Part shown: positions 8,201 to 16,411 of the stretch, piece after piece
Layout: the number at the start of each line of letters is the position of its first letter
Numbering within the stretch: the stretch's first letter is position 1
The notes under the pieces: generated by a model
Database searches by the model: none
Told to the model about the DNA's origin: nothing
Seen by the model: only the letters and a program-made list of their open reading frames with translations
Program-made: the position numbers and the translations under genes
Source of the DNA: Flavobacterium sp.
Lineage (GTDB): Bacteria; Bacteroidota; Bacteroidia; Flavobacteriales; Flavobacteriaceae
DNA length: 64,000 nt
Assembly: GCA_016714905.1 (NCBI GenBank)
Contig: JADKBW010000014.1
Coordinates: 1 to 64,000 of the forward strand
Direction: 5' to 3'

Positions 8201-11099
8201 CGATGGCATTGCCTACAACCAACAAGCGGTCGGTGACATTGGCTACTCTGAATTGTGTAGCACCGTTAACACTTGGGGTGTAGTTGGTAGCACCGATGCC
8301 CAAGACAACTTCTCCAAAACTTGGGGCGGTTGTACCAAAACCAAACGTCGTGGAAAAAGTCCCGGCAGCGGTTGTAGCAAATCCAAAAGCGGTGGAAGAG
8401 CTTCCACTGGCAATATTATTACTCCCAAAAACGGTGGAAGTGTTTCCACTGGCAATATTATTACTTCCAAAAGCGGTGGAAGTAATTCCGCTGGCAGTTG
8501 TACTTGAGCCAAATGCAGTTGAACTTGCGCCTGATGCAATAGTACTTGCACCAAAAGCAGTTGCATTATTATTTGCAGCGCTAGTACTATTACCAAAAGC
8601 GGTTGACGTATTGCCGACCGCAGTGGTACCAAAACCCAAAGCGGTTGAAAAAGAGCCCGAAGCATTTGTAGCATGGCCAATAGCAGTTGAACTTACGCCT
8701 GAGGCAATAGTACTAAATCCAAAAGCGGTTGAATTTAAACCTATATTTGTATCATCCCAAGCCGTACCTAAAGTACTTCCCGCTCTTAAGGCACCCTTTC
8801 TCGGATTCCAAACCATTCGAGTACCGGCACCCGAAGGAGCCACAACACCACTTCCCTCAAATCCTGATACCACCAACCCATCAGTACCATTAATCAATAC
8901 CGCGCCCGAATCCGCTGTTATTGTTTTTCCTAAACCAGCTCCGCCAAAATCATACGCTTGGTCTAAAGTTCCGCTGGAAAATGTATTCGCAGCAGTCCAA
9001 GTAGCTGTTCCGTTTGCATCACTAGTTAAAACTTTTCCAGTAGCTTGATTGCCATCAACCATGCGTAGGTTTCCAACCACATGAAGTCGGTCTAGTGGCG
9101 TTGTCGTTCCTATCCCTACATTGACATTTGAAGTAGCGCCATTAATCCCGTTAACGCCTCCTAAAACCATGGAATTACTGGCGTCAACTTGAGCAAAAGC
9201 ACCAATAGCCGTCGAATTAGTAAGGTTTCCTGCTCCAAAATTGGTTTCGGAACCTAAAGCAGAATTATTATTTCCAGATACAATTCCTTTAAGAGAAGAA
9301 CTTCCAACGCTAGTATTATTTATTCCAATGGTTAAATTAGATGCAGAAAAGCTGCCTATAGAGGTATTAAATGAACCTGCTGTATTATTTTGCATGGATC
9401 CAAAACCAATACCTACATTGTTTGTTCCAAAATTATTTGAGAATAACGCGCTAGCTCCAAACGCTGAATTGCTAACTCCCGTTGAATTTGTATGTAGGGC
9501 TTGGTATCCAAAAGCTGAATTATCTTGCCCACTCCCCGATAATGCTTCCGCTCCAAAAACCGAATTATTGTTTCCGCTGAATAAATTATTAAAACCAAAA
9601 GAAGTATTACTAGTGCTTATTATACCTGAAGGAATATTTCCTCTTTTGAACACAACATCTGTAAAATCTGAGGTGCCAATATAATTTAATAACGGATTGG
9701 TGCCAGAATTTCCGGAAATTCCCCATGCTAAATTTGTTGCGTCTTGCCAAGTGGCTACACCATTATTGTCAGAAGCTAATAACTTTCCGATTCCTTGATT
9801 TCCATCTTCCATTCTAATTTTACCCACTATATGCAATCTTTCAAGCGGAAAAACGGTTCCTATTCCAACTTTTGTATCATTAAATGATCCGTTAAATCCC
9901 GATACGCTGCCTAAAACCATAGAATTACTATCACCAACAATTGCGTTTGCTCCAATCGCTGTGGCATTAGTCAAATTGTTTGCCATCGTTGTGGCCTCTG
10001 ACCCTACAGCTGTATTGTTATTACCTGATGAATTTAATTTTAGAGAATTAATTCCAATGGCTGTGTTATTTTCTCCATTAATGTTGCTGTTTAATGAACT
10101 ATTGCCTACCGCGGTATTAGCTCTTCCAATCGTATTTGTCATCATTGACTCACTGCCAATCGCTGTATTATTAAAGGAATTATTCATGACCAAAGCCCTA
10201 TAACCAACTGCGGTGGAATATTCGCTGTGCCCTCCAGCTAACGAATTATTTCCTACAGCGGTATTCCCATCTCCATTAATATTCCCAATCAAGGAATTTT
10301 TACCTAAAGACACATTTTCAGAACCTGTAATATTATTAGATTGTGAATTGAATCCAATGGCAGTATTATCATCTGTGTTAATAAACTGAAGTGATGAATT
10401 ACCTATAGCAATATTAAATTCCCCCGTTGTGTTAGTATATAGAGCTTGATTTCCAATTGCTAAATTATTGCTTGCACGATTATTATATAATGATTCAAAG
10501 CCTAATGCAATATTGTCATTGCCATTTTGATTAAAATTTAATGATGAATGACCAATCGCAGTATTATTACGTCCTAAATTAATTTGGGCAAGTGAAAAAC
10601 TACCAAATGCTGAATTACCAATATTGACAGGGTTCGACATTGAGTTGTTTCCAAAACCAGTATTACCAAACCCTATCAGCCCAGCATTACTAAAGTTTCT
10701 CCTGAAAACTACATCGGCATTATCGGTAGTTCCAATAAAATTACTACTTGGGTTTGTCCCGGAATTTCCTGCAGTATTCCAACTATTGGAATTGTTATTT
10801 CCAATTGCAATCCAATCTGCCGAAGAAGTATCCCAGTAATAGAAACCATACACTTTAGAGTTCCCTAAAAAGGTGGTGGTGGTTGTCAAATACACCAACA
10901 TGCCTTGTTGCGCTGCCGTCGGATTGATTGCTGGAAAAACATCTATTTTCGGAATTAAAATACCGTCGGTATTACTCGGAGCGACTTGACTACTTGACTT
11001 TATATCGAGTTGCGCATTGGGAGTTGTCGTGTTGATTCCGACTTGCGCCGTTAAAAAATATGCGTGAAATAAAAACAAGAGCAGTAGTACTTTTTTCAT
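5223..11099 (-). CDS. Giant YadA-head-repeat surface protein with C-terminal endosialidase-type chaperone (peptidase S74)
   Basis: About 1,958 aa from the MKK start at 11099; a start three codons upstream (MAIMKK) is possible, but the sister gene also begins MKK. A signal peptide is followed by QVGINTTTPNAQLDIK and then long tracts of YadA-head-like repeats (NTAIGxxSL, STAFGxxTTASG). These are broken up by at least five spacer modules of the type RLHVVGNIRMVDGNQAxGK near residues 425, 675, 1005, 1295 and 1600. The S74 domain (about 1833-1930) starts with TSDRREKKEI, the Ser-Asp self-cleavage site and lysine typical of endosialidase chaperones, followed by HLGFIAQDLQEVIPE. The protein ends in a coiled coil of about 35 residues. 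Members fold as trimers and often cleave off the chaperone. Likely an exported adhesin or fibre; no T9SS sorting domain is visible. No phage genes surround it. Confidence 0.88.
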   Translation of the reverse strand: MKKVLLLLFLFHAYFLTAQVGINTTTPNAQLDIKSSSQVAPSNTDGILIPKIDVFPAINPTAAQQGMLVYLTTTTTFLGNSKVYGFYYWDTSSADWIAIGNNNSNSWNTAGNSGTNPSSNFIGTTDNADVVFRRNFSNAGLIGFGNTGFGNNSMSNPVNIGNSAFGSFSLAQINLGRNNTAIGHSSLNFNQNGNDNIALGFESLYNNRASNNLAIGNQALYTNTTGEFNIAIGNSSLQFINTDDNTAIGFNSQSNNITGSENVSLGKNSLIGNINGDGNTAVGNNSLAGGHSEYSTAVGYRALVMNNSFNNTAIGSESMMTNTIGRANTAVGNSSLNSNINGENNTAIGINSLKLNSSGNNNTAVGSEATTMANNLTNATAIGANAIVGDSNSMVLGSVSGFNGSFNDTKVGIGTVFPLERLHIVGKIRMEDGNQGIGKLLASDNNGVATWQDATNLAWGISGNSGTNPLLNYIGTSDFTDVVFKRGNIPSGIISTSNTSFGFNNLFSGNNNSVFGAEALSGSGQDNSAFGYQALHTNSTGVSNSAFGASALFSNNFGTNNVGIGFGSMQNNTAGSFNTSIGSFSASNLTIGINNTSVGSSSLKGIVSGNNNSALGSETNFGAGNLTNSTAIGAFAQVDASNSMVLGGVNGINGATSNVNVGIGTTTPLDRLHVVGNLRMVDGNQATGKVLTSDANGTATWTAANTFSSGTLDQAYDFGGAGLGKTITADSGAVLINGTDGLVVSGFEGSGVVAPSGAGTRMVWNPRKGALRAGSTLGTAWDDTNIGLNSTAFGFSTIASGVSSTAIGHATNASGSFSTALGFGTTAVGNTSTAFGNSTSAANNNATAFGASTIASGASSTAFGSSTTASGITSTAFGSNNIASGNTSTVFGSNNIASGSSSTAFGFATTAAGTFSTTFGFGTTAPSFGEVVLGIGATNYTPSVNGATQFRVANVTDRLLVVGNAIDANNNGGIDGIERSDALVILKNGNTGIGSSTPADKLHVVGNIRMVDGNQAAGRVLTSDANGTATWQNASGSSWGISGNSGTNPATNFVGTTDVQPLRFRVANTFAGNISNTTNGLVSLGLNAGPSNTGLANTFIGGTAGALNTSGASNTFLGQGAGAANATSSFNTYLGTGAGQSNATGSQNVYIGRLAGASGNTGSDNILIGNGAGLSNTANNNIMIGSFAGNGSTTGGGNTFLGTLAGIGNSTGGQNTFIGASAGSTNNTGAQNTLIGNGAALNASNLTNATAIGRASRVDVNDGLVLGSVNGINAATSTSLVGIGTTAPLDRLHVVGNIRMVDGNQAAGNVLISDANGTASWASIGAATAGTLDESYDFGGAGVGRTITADTGAVTIAGTDGLVSTGTLGSGALVPAGASTRMVWNPRKAAFRAGSATGTQWDDANIGANSVAFGNGTTASGASSMAFGNGTSAAGQFAFAAGTLCSASGSRAVAFGNSSSASGFSSTAFGDDTTALGFDSTSFGAFTFASAIYSTAFGFTTTAEGSSSTAFGVLNTARSFGETTIGIGATNYVPTTNATSQFRVANATDRLFVIGNAIDSNNNDIVDAAERSDALVILKNGNTGIGNSAPVERLHVAGRSLFTNGFSADNAALIYRNNTDYMFLGPQSGSSANGAALALFGSTNVSGGNAGGVDFNVPNGQVRMNHTNGNFNFSANSTSGYNANFEINDVGLQIGHNSASRAVVFRTASTERMRLTAAGDFGIGTTTPAEKLHISGPAGLTAVRIGNTSAIGATSNVALDFFRNTGINTDWRIYNIGANLTIGNSADDLATVNDLYQFQASRFMPMNDGTQNLGQAANRWNTLFATNGTINTSDRREKKEIQPLQYGLNQLMQLKPVTFKWNNPQIDNSNKHLGFIAQDLQEVIPEVVVDSEWIEVEGQGKVWKKTPLLGVNYAEVIPVLVRSIQEQQSIIESQKKEIEQQKKLLESVMQRLTKMEQR

Positions 11100-11299
11100 G
11101 ATTGCCATTTCGAATATTAGAATGCTTGATTTAACTGTTTAAAAACAAACTATTTACAGCTGCTTTAAAAGGTAAAAATCTAACAAATCCGAAGTATTTG
11201 CAATACGAAATAGCGGGTATACTTTACCCTTTTTATCGTTAAAAAAGTTGATTTCAACGGAAACTTTGTAAAAAATACGCGCTTTGGCGTACACGAGTT

Positions 11300-13057
11300 T
11301 TAACGGTGTAGGGGAATTTGGATGCGGGTGTACAGCCCATTTTGTGTTTCCATCAAGACAGAACCGTTCATTTCTTCTATTCGTTTTTGCAGATTTATCA
11401 ATCCATTTCCGAAATGATTTGAAGCTAACATTCCCAAGCCATTATCTTTTACTTCAATCAGTAAAATTTTTTTATCAAGCGCTACAATTTTGACTGTGAT
11501 TTTACTTGCTTGCGAATGTTTTAGGACATTGTTGAAAATCTCTTTAAGTCCAAAAAACAAACTCTTTCTTGTCTTACCATCAATTAAAAGCGGCTTATCC
11601 GATTCCGTTTGTTCAATGAATCTTAACTCCATGGGCGTGCCTTCAAACAAATTTTCAGCATAAAATTGCACGTATTCTTTAAAATCACGAAGCGTGTTAT
11701 GCTCCGTATTCAGAGACCAAACAAAGGTGTTAATTCGCTGCGAAACTTCACGCGCCGTATCATTAATTTTTAGGAGTAGTACTTTTTGCTTCGCATCGAC
11801 ATCGCCATTTTTCTGCAACAAGTCGGAATGAATCAAAATACTCGAAATGCCACTACCAATATCATCGTGCAAATCTTTACTAATGTCGTTTTTTTGCTTC
11901 AATAGTGTGGAATTAATTTTACTTTTTCTCCGGATATACAAGATGACAAATGCCAATAAAAACAACAATAGAATGGCAATTATCAACTGAAACAAAACAA
12001 TGTCTTTTTGTTTCTTGAGTTTTAAAACCTCCAATGACAACACCTTTTTCTCATTCTTTACATATTGATCTGTAAAATTTTGTAGATATAAATTTCCGTC
12101 AATTTGAGCTCTAGAATCGATGTCTATGATTTGATCTTGACAATAGATGGTCTTTTGACTGTCGACAGTTCTAAAAACATCCAGCGCTTTCGTGAAAAAG
12201 TACTTTTGAAAAGCAGCATTGACCATTCGGAGGTTCATCAATTGTAAACCTTTTTGATAAAAAGCCTCGCGCAACTTTGCATTATTGCTATGGCATTGCA
12301 TCAAAAAACCGTAATCTAAAAGCACAATATCATAATACGCACTTTTAGTCGCTGAATCGATACTTCTTTCAAAATAATAAGCCGCACTATCGGGCATTTT
12401 CTTCATCAAATAAATTTCGCCAAAAGTTTGTTCGGTATTGGGTATGCCTCTTCTGCTTTTTGCTTTCAAAGCAAAGTCATAAGCTTTTTTATTGTAGAAA
12501 AATGCGGAGTCTAATTCGTGAAGTTTGATCTTAACTTGCGCCAGATTATTGTAAATATGTTCGTTTTGAATGATTGCCCGCATCCTTTTCGGCGCTTGTA
12601 CTTTTGGATAAATTTTACTGGATTTCCAAAGTGATTCTTGAGCGTCTTTGTATTGCTTTAATTCGATTTGATGGATGCCAAGAAAAAAATAACCATCTGC
12701 AATGAGTAGATTGTCTTTATTCTTTTTAGCAATCAATATTTCCTTTAGCGACTCATCTTTACCAAATTGGAATAAGCCACTATAGTAGAACAATTCCGAC
12801 TGCAAACTATGAATAAGGCAAGCGGTTGAATCCGCAACTCTTGGATTTAGAAAGTCTCTTGCTATGTTTAACCATTTCTGGGAAGCATCAATATTATCCG
12901 TATCTAAGTAATACTCTGCAGTCGTAAACGCATAGAGAATCTTATCGTTAGTGGTACTACTCCTTTTGAATTTTTCAATAGATAATAGCTCCGGAGTCGT
13001 TTGAGCGGTTCCCAAATAAAAAAAGAGAAGAAAAAGTGCGATTGCCTTATTTTTCAT
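11300..13057 (-). CDS. TPR-containing sensor histidine kinase (NarX/DegS-like)
   Basis: A 585-aa kinase. It has a signal peptide (ALFLLFFYLGTAQ), a periplasmic stretch of about 300 residues rich in TPR-like helix pairs, one transmembrane helix (LFQLIIAILLLFLLAFVILY) near 355-375, then a HisKA_3 dimerisation helix with DLHDDIGSGISS (His about 396) and a HATPase domain ending in FGNGLINLQKRIEEM. Eight bases separate it from the upstream response regulator, so the two form an operon. Flavobacterial TPR kinases of this kind pair with NarL-type regulators; the ligand is unknown. It reads toward the giant surface gene on the same strand, separated from it by about 200 bp. Confidence 0.9.
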   Translation of the reverse strand: MKNKAIALFLLFFYLGTAQTTPELLSIEKFKRSSTTNDKILYAFTTAEYYLDTDNIDASQKWLNIARDFLNPRVADSTACLIHSLQSELFYYSGLFQFGKDESLKEILIAKKNKDNLLIADGYFFLGIHQIELKQYKDAQESLWKSSKIYPKVQAPKRMRAIIQNEHIYNNLAQVKIKLHELDSAFFYNKKAYDFALKAKSRRGIPNTEQTFGEIYLMKKMPDSAAYYFERSIDSATKSAYYDIVLLDYGFLMQCHSNNAKLREAFYQKGLQLMNLRMVNAAFQKYFFTKALDVFRTVDSQKTIYCQDQIIDIDSRAQIDGNLYLQNFTDQYVKNEKKVLSLEVLKLKKQKDIVLFQLIIAILLLFLLAFVILYIRRKSKINSTLLKQKNDISKDLHDDIGSGISSILIHSDLLQKNGDVDAKQKVLLLKINDTAREVSQRINTFVWSLNTEHNTLRDFKEYVQFYAENLFEGTPMELRFIEQTESDKPLLIDGKTRKSLFFGLKEIFNNVLKHSQASKITVKIVALDKKILLIEVKDNGLGMLASNHFGNGLINLQKRIEEMNGSVLMETQNGLYTRIQIPLHR

Positions 13058-13064
13058 TTTTCTG

Positions 13065-13691
13065 CTACCGTTTTAGATAAAGATTTACTGCTTCTACTCG
13101 GGTATTGACATGCAGTTTTTCATAAATATGTTGAATGTGTTTGCGCACCGTTCCGATACTAATCTCTAACTCGGCAGCCACTTCCTTATTCATTCTTCCT
13201 CTTGCCAGCGAATCTAGAATTTCCCGTTCTCTGGAAGTTAGGGTTTCGACATTGATATTGCTCGCATCCACCTTTGAAAAGCTTGCGACCACTTTTCGAG
13301 CAATACTGCTACTCATAGGACTGCCGCCTTCAAAAAGTTCGTTTAATGCATTGATGATCTTCGCAGGACCATCTGTTTTGAGTATGTATCCACTGGCACC
13401 AGCTTTAAGACTTTGAAATATTTTGTCGTCGTCTTCATAAGAAGTGCACATCAAAAAAAGTACTTTAGGACTATCCAATTTCCATCGTTTCACACATTCA
13501 ATACCGCTTTCTCCAGGAAGATTTATATCCATAAGCACAGCATCAACTTCAATTTCGTCTGCTTTTTCAAGTGCTTCTTCAGCATTTTGAAAGGTGCAAA
13601 CCAATTCATAGTTATCTGTAAATTGAATCATCAAGCTCATCGCTTCACGCAAATCTCGGTCATCTTCAACAATAGCAATATTTCTTTTCAT
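13065..13691 (-). CDS. NarL/LuxR-family response regulator
   Basis: A 208-aa regulator. The receiver domain (1-120) carries the acidic pair D10/D11 and phosphoacceptor Asp55 in MDINLPG, with a conserved lysine in GYILKTDG. The C-terminal LuxR helix-turn-helix (about 145-205) reads LTSREREILDSLARGRMNKE, then GTVRKHIQHIYEKL. First gene of a two-gene operon with the TPR kinase, which presumably phosphorylates it. Target genes are unknown; the giant adhesin gene just downstream on the same strand is a candidate by position only. Confidence 0.92.
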   Translation of the reverse strand: MKRNIAIVEDDRDLREAMSLMIQFTDNYELVCTFQNAEEALEKADEIEVDAVLMDINLPGESGIECVKRWKLDSPKVLFLMCTSYEDDDKIFQSLKAGASGYILKTDGPAKIINALNELFEGGSPMSSSIARKVVASFSKVDASNINVETLTSREREILDSLARGRMNKEVAAELEISIGTVRKHIQHIYEKLHVNTRVEAVNLYLKR

Positions 13692-13908
13692 CTATTCAGA
13701 TATAAAGTACAATGTTAAAGATACTATTTAAATTATGAAATACGCTATTGCGCGTAATGGTTGCCATGCTAAACAACAAATAAATTAGCCTATTACTTTA
13801 CGGCAAGAGCTACAAAAATACCAATTGATGAGTTGGATTTAGAAACTGCACGGCATTACAATACACCCGAATATAGGCGTTGGTCAAGGACTTCTACTTG
13901 AAAATGCA

Positions 13909-13978
13909 GCCCTAGCCCTGATGGCAGCGGCATCCTTTTGTGAAGCAAAGCGGAACAAAAGATATAGCGTACAGCAGG
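13909..13978 (+). ncRNA. Flavobacterial hairpin element, copy A (Flavo-1-like)
   Basis: Begins GCCCTAGCCCTGATGG, then CGGCATCCTTTTGT, a variable loop, ACAAAAGATATAG, and ends ACAGCAGG. CTTTTGT pairs with ACAAAAG, and AGCC just before the element can pair with GGCT just after it. A second copy lies at 58910-58978 with the same flanks but a different, still pairing, hairpin arm. From memory this resembles the Flavo-1 RNA motif reported from flavobacterial intergenic regions; that match is unverified. It sits in the 390-bp gap between the divergent response-regulator and acyl-CoA dehydrogenase genes. Confidence 0.5.
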
Positions 13979-14045
13979 TTCCCGGCTCCTTATTATTCCG
14001 ATGAAAAAATAACAATTGTTCGTCTCTTTCTCGAAAATGTTTCCT

Positions 14046-14053
14046 TAAATTTG
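14046..14053 (+). promoter_or_regulatory. Putative -7 box for glutaryl-CoA dehydrogenase gene
   Basis: TAAATTTG matches the Bacteroidota -7 consensus TAnnTTTG and lies 30 bp before the ATG at 14084. No convincing -33 TTG was found at the usual spacing. Confidence 0.45.
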
Positions 14054-14083
14054 CAAACGTTTTCGTAAACCAAATTAAACACT

Positions 14084-15262
14084 ATGAGACCCGATTTATT
14101 TCAAGCTCCAGATTACTATTTGTTAGATGATTTATTGACTGAAGAACATAAATTAGTGCGTGATTCCGCTCGTGCTTGGGTGAAACGTGAAGTTTCTCCT
14201 ATCATTGAAGATTATGCGCAACGTGCCGAATTCCCGAAACAAATCATCAAAGGTTTGGGTGAAATTGGCGGTTTTGGACCGTACATTCCTGAAGAATACG
14301 GCGGTGCTGGATTAGATCAAATCTCTTACGGATTGATCATGCAAGAAATAGAACGCGGTGATTCTGGCGTTCGCTCGACCTCATCGGTACAATCGTCTTT
14401 GGTAATGTACCCGATTTGGAAATTCGGAACAGAAGAACAACGCAAAAAATATTTACCCAAATTAGCGACAGGAGAATTCATGGGTTGCTTCGGTTTGACT
14501 GAGCCTGATTTTGGTTCCAATCCGAGTGGCATGGTGACCAACTATAAAGATATGGGCGACCATTATTTATTGAACGGTGCTAAAATGTGGATTTCGAACG
14601 CGCCATTCGCCGATGTTGCTGTGGTTTGGGCGAAAAATGAAGAAGGAAGAATTCACGGACTTATCGTAGAACGTGGCATGGAAGGTTTTACCACGCCAGA
14701 AACACACAACAAATGGTCACTTCGCGCTTCGGCAACTGGTGAATTGGTGTTTAATAACGTGAAAGTTCCTAAAGAGAACTTGATGCCAGGAAAATCTGGT
14801 TTGGGTGCTCCGATGCAATGTTTAGATTCGGCTCGTTATGGAATCGCTTGGGGTGCCATCGGCGCTGCAATGGATTGCTATGATACGGCTTTGCGTTATG
14901 CGAAAGAAAGAATTCAGTTTGATAAACCCATTGCTTCTTTCCAATTACAACAAAAGAAATTGGCGGAAATGATTACGGAAATTACCAAAGCGCAATTGCT
15001 TACTTGGCGTTTGGGTGTTTTGCGAAATGAAGGCAAAGCAACCACAGCACAAATCTCGATGGCGAAAAGAAATAATGTGGATATGGCGATTCACATCGCT
15101 CGTGAAGCTCGTCAGATTTTAGGTGGCATGGGAATTACAGGAGAATATTCTATCATGCGTCATAGTATGAATTTAGAGTCAGTGATTACTTATGAAGGGA
15201 CGCATGACATTCACTTGTTGATTACTGGTGCTGACATTACTGGAATTCCGGCGTTTAAATAA
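14084..15262 (+). CDS. Glutaryl-CoA dehydrogenase-like acyl-CoA dehydrogenase
   Basis: A full-length 392-aa flavoprotein. Helical N-terminal domain, then the FAD/substrate region with RSTSSVQSSL (Arg and Ser of the glutaryl-CoA binding site) and GLTEPDFGSNPSGM, and the C-terminal helical domain with the catalytic base Glu371 in ITYEGTHDIH. This fits glutaryl-CoA dehydrogenase, which oxidises and decarboxylates glutaryl-CoA to crotonyl-CoA in lysine and tryptophan breakdown, passing electrons to an electron-transfer flavoprotein in the cytoplasm. Other short-chain acyl-CoA dehydrogenases are possible, but the Arg/Ser and Glu placement favours this one. It stands alone, with its own -7 box. Confidence 0.88.
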   Translation: MRPDLFQAPDYYLLDDLLTEEHKLVRDSARAWVKREVSPIIEDYAQRAEFPKQIIKGLGEIGGFGPYIPEEYGGAGLDQISYGLIMQEIERGDSGVRSTSSVQSSLVMYPIWKFGTEEQRKKYLPKLATGEFMGCFGLTEPDFGSNPSGMVTNYKDMGDHYLLNGAKMWISNAPFADVAVVWAKNEEGRIHGLIVERGMEGFTTPETHNKWSLRASATGELVFNNVKVPKENLMPGKSGLGAPMQCLDSARYGIAWGAIGAAMDCYDTALRYAKERIQFDKPIASFQLQQKKLAEMITEITKAQLLTWRLGVLRNEGKATTAQISMAKRNNVDMAIHIAREARQILGGMGITGEYSIMRHSMNLESVITYEGTHDIHLLITGADITGIPAFK

Positions 15263-15363
15263 GAACTAAAGTTTGAACGATTAAGGTATTAATAGTCATT
15301 TAGTTTTTGTCCCTTATGAAACCTAATGACTTAATTTTCAAATAAAATTAAATCGATTTTACT

Positions 15364-15438
15364 CTTATATTTCCTTATATGCCTTTTATGGTTGGCTAAT
15401 ATTTTTTTAACCATATAAGACATATAAGGAAATATAAG
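15364..15438. repeat. Long imperfect inverted repeat
   Basis: Left arm 15364-15393 (starting CTTATATTTCCTTATATG) pairs with right arm 15409-15438 over 30 bp with two mismatches, leaving a 15-base loop. It lies in the 320-bp gap downstream of the dehydrogenase gene. No T-tract follows directly, so it is not a standard terminator. Confidence 0.7.
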
Positions 15439-15531
15439 GCTTTTAGATGACTTCAGAATTTTATATCGTCTTGTTTGCGGCAGTAAAATTTAGTAAATCA
15501 ACAACTATTAAAGTATTAATAAATTCAACCG

Positions 15532-15561
15532 AAAAGCTTCTTGGAAACGAGAGGCTTTTTT
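15532..15561 (+). terminator. Probable intrinsic terminator
   Basis: AAAGCTTCT pairs with AGAGGCTTT (one G-U pair) around an 8-base loop, followed by a T run. It lies 270 bp past the dehydrogenase stop and 22 bp before the next gene. Confidence 0.5.
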
Positions 15562-15582
15562 ACATTTACAAAAAAATTTGCT

Positions 15583-16411
15583 ATGATCATCGAGACCATC
15601 AATGCTAGTATTCAAAACCAAAAACAGCAATTGATACAACATTCGTTGTATCAAAAAGTGCAAACTTTAGACGACTTGCATTGCTTTTTAGAAAGTCATG
15701 TGTATGCGGTTTGGGATTTTATGTCACTCTTGAAAGCTTTACAATCGCAATTGACTTGCACGACAACGCCTTGGTTTGCGACAAGCAATCCTGAAATTCG
15801 CTACTTGATCAATGAAATTGTGGTGGCAGAAGAAAGCGATTTGACATTAGAAGGCAAACGCCAAAGTCATTTTGAAATGTATGTGGACGCGATGAAATCA
15901 TGCGGTGCCGACACCTCCGAAATAGAGCATTTTATTGCCAACGTGTTTTCCTTTCAAAACATCTTCGTGGCAATAAAGCAAAGCCATTTGCATCCGAATA
16001 TGAAAGCTTTTTTAGATTTTACATTTCAAATCATTGAAGAGGAAAATCTAAAATTGCCGGGCATTTACTTTCGGACGGGAAGATTTGATTCCGAGCATGT
16101 TTACCGAAATCTTGAAAAACTTCCAAGAAAACTTTCCGGAAACCGATTTGTCGAAATTGATTTATTATTTCGAAAGACACATCGAAATTGATGCTGATGA
16201 ACACGGACCGATGGCGATGCAAATGATAGCTGAACTTTGTGGTGACGATGCCGAAAAATGGGAAGAAGTAAAAGAAACTTCAATGTTGGCTTTAGAAAAA
16301 CGCATTGGACTTTGGGACGCGATCGAAGAGAAAATTGCCGTGAAAACCAAATGGTCTAAAACAACGAATACAATTATATGGTCACTGGGAATCAAAAAAA
16401 GGGTGTTATGA
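15583..16411 (+). pseudogene. DUF3050 family protein, interrupted by one frameshift
   Basis: The first part (MIIETINASIQNQKQQLIQH onward) reads in one frame to IIEEENLKLP. The rest (AFTFGREDLIPSMFTEILKN, then IEIDADEHGPMAMQMIAEL) continues in another frame. The join lies near 16055-16063 at CCGGG, consistent with one extra or two missing bases. Together they give a DUF3050 protein of about 276 aa, a heme-oxygenase-like all-helical fold of unknown function; the histidines in HIEIDADEHGP are conserved in that fold. The start at 15583 is chosen over an upstream one because it begins the homologous region. Its stop overlaps the next start (ATGA), so the genes are coupled. Probably an intact gene with a sequencing error. 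Confidence 0.78.

Noticed and set aside
5223..11099. Prophage tail-fibre region because of the S74 domain
   Set aside because: No capsid, portal, terminase or other tail genes nearby; the protein has an export signal and sits among two-component systems.
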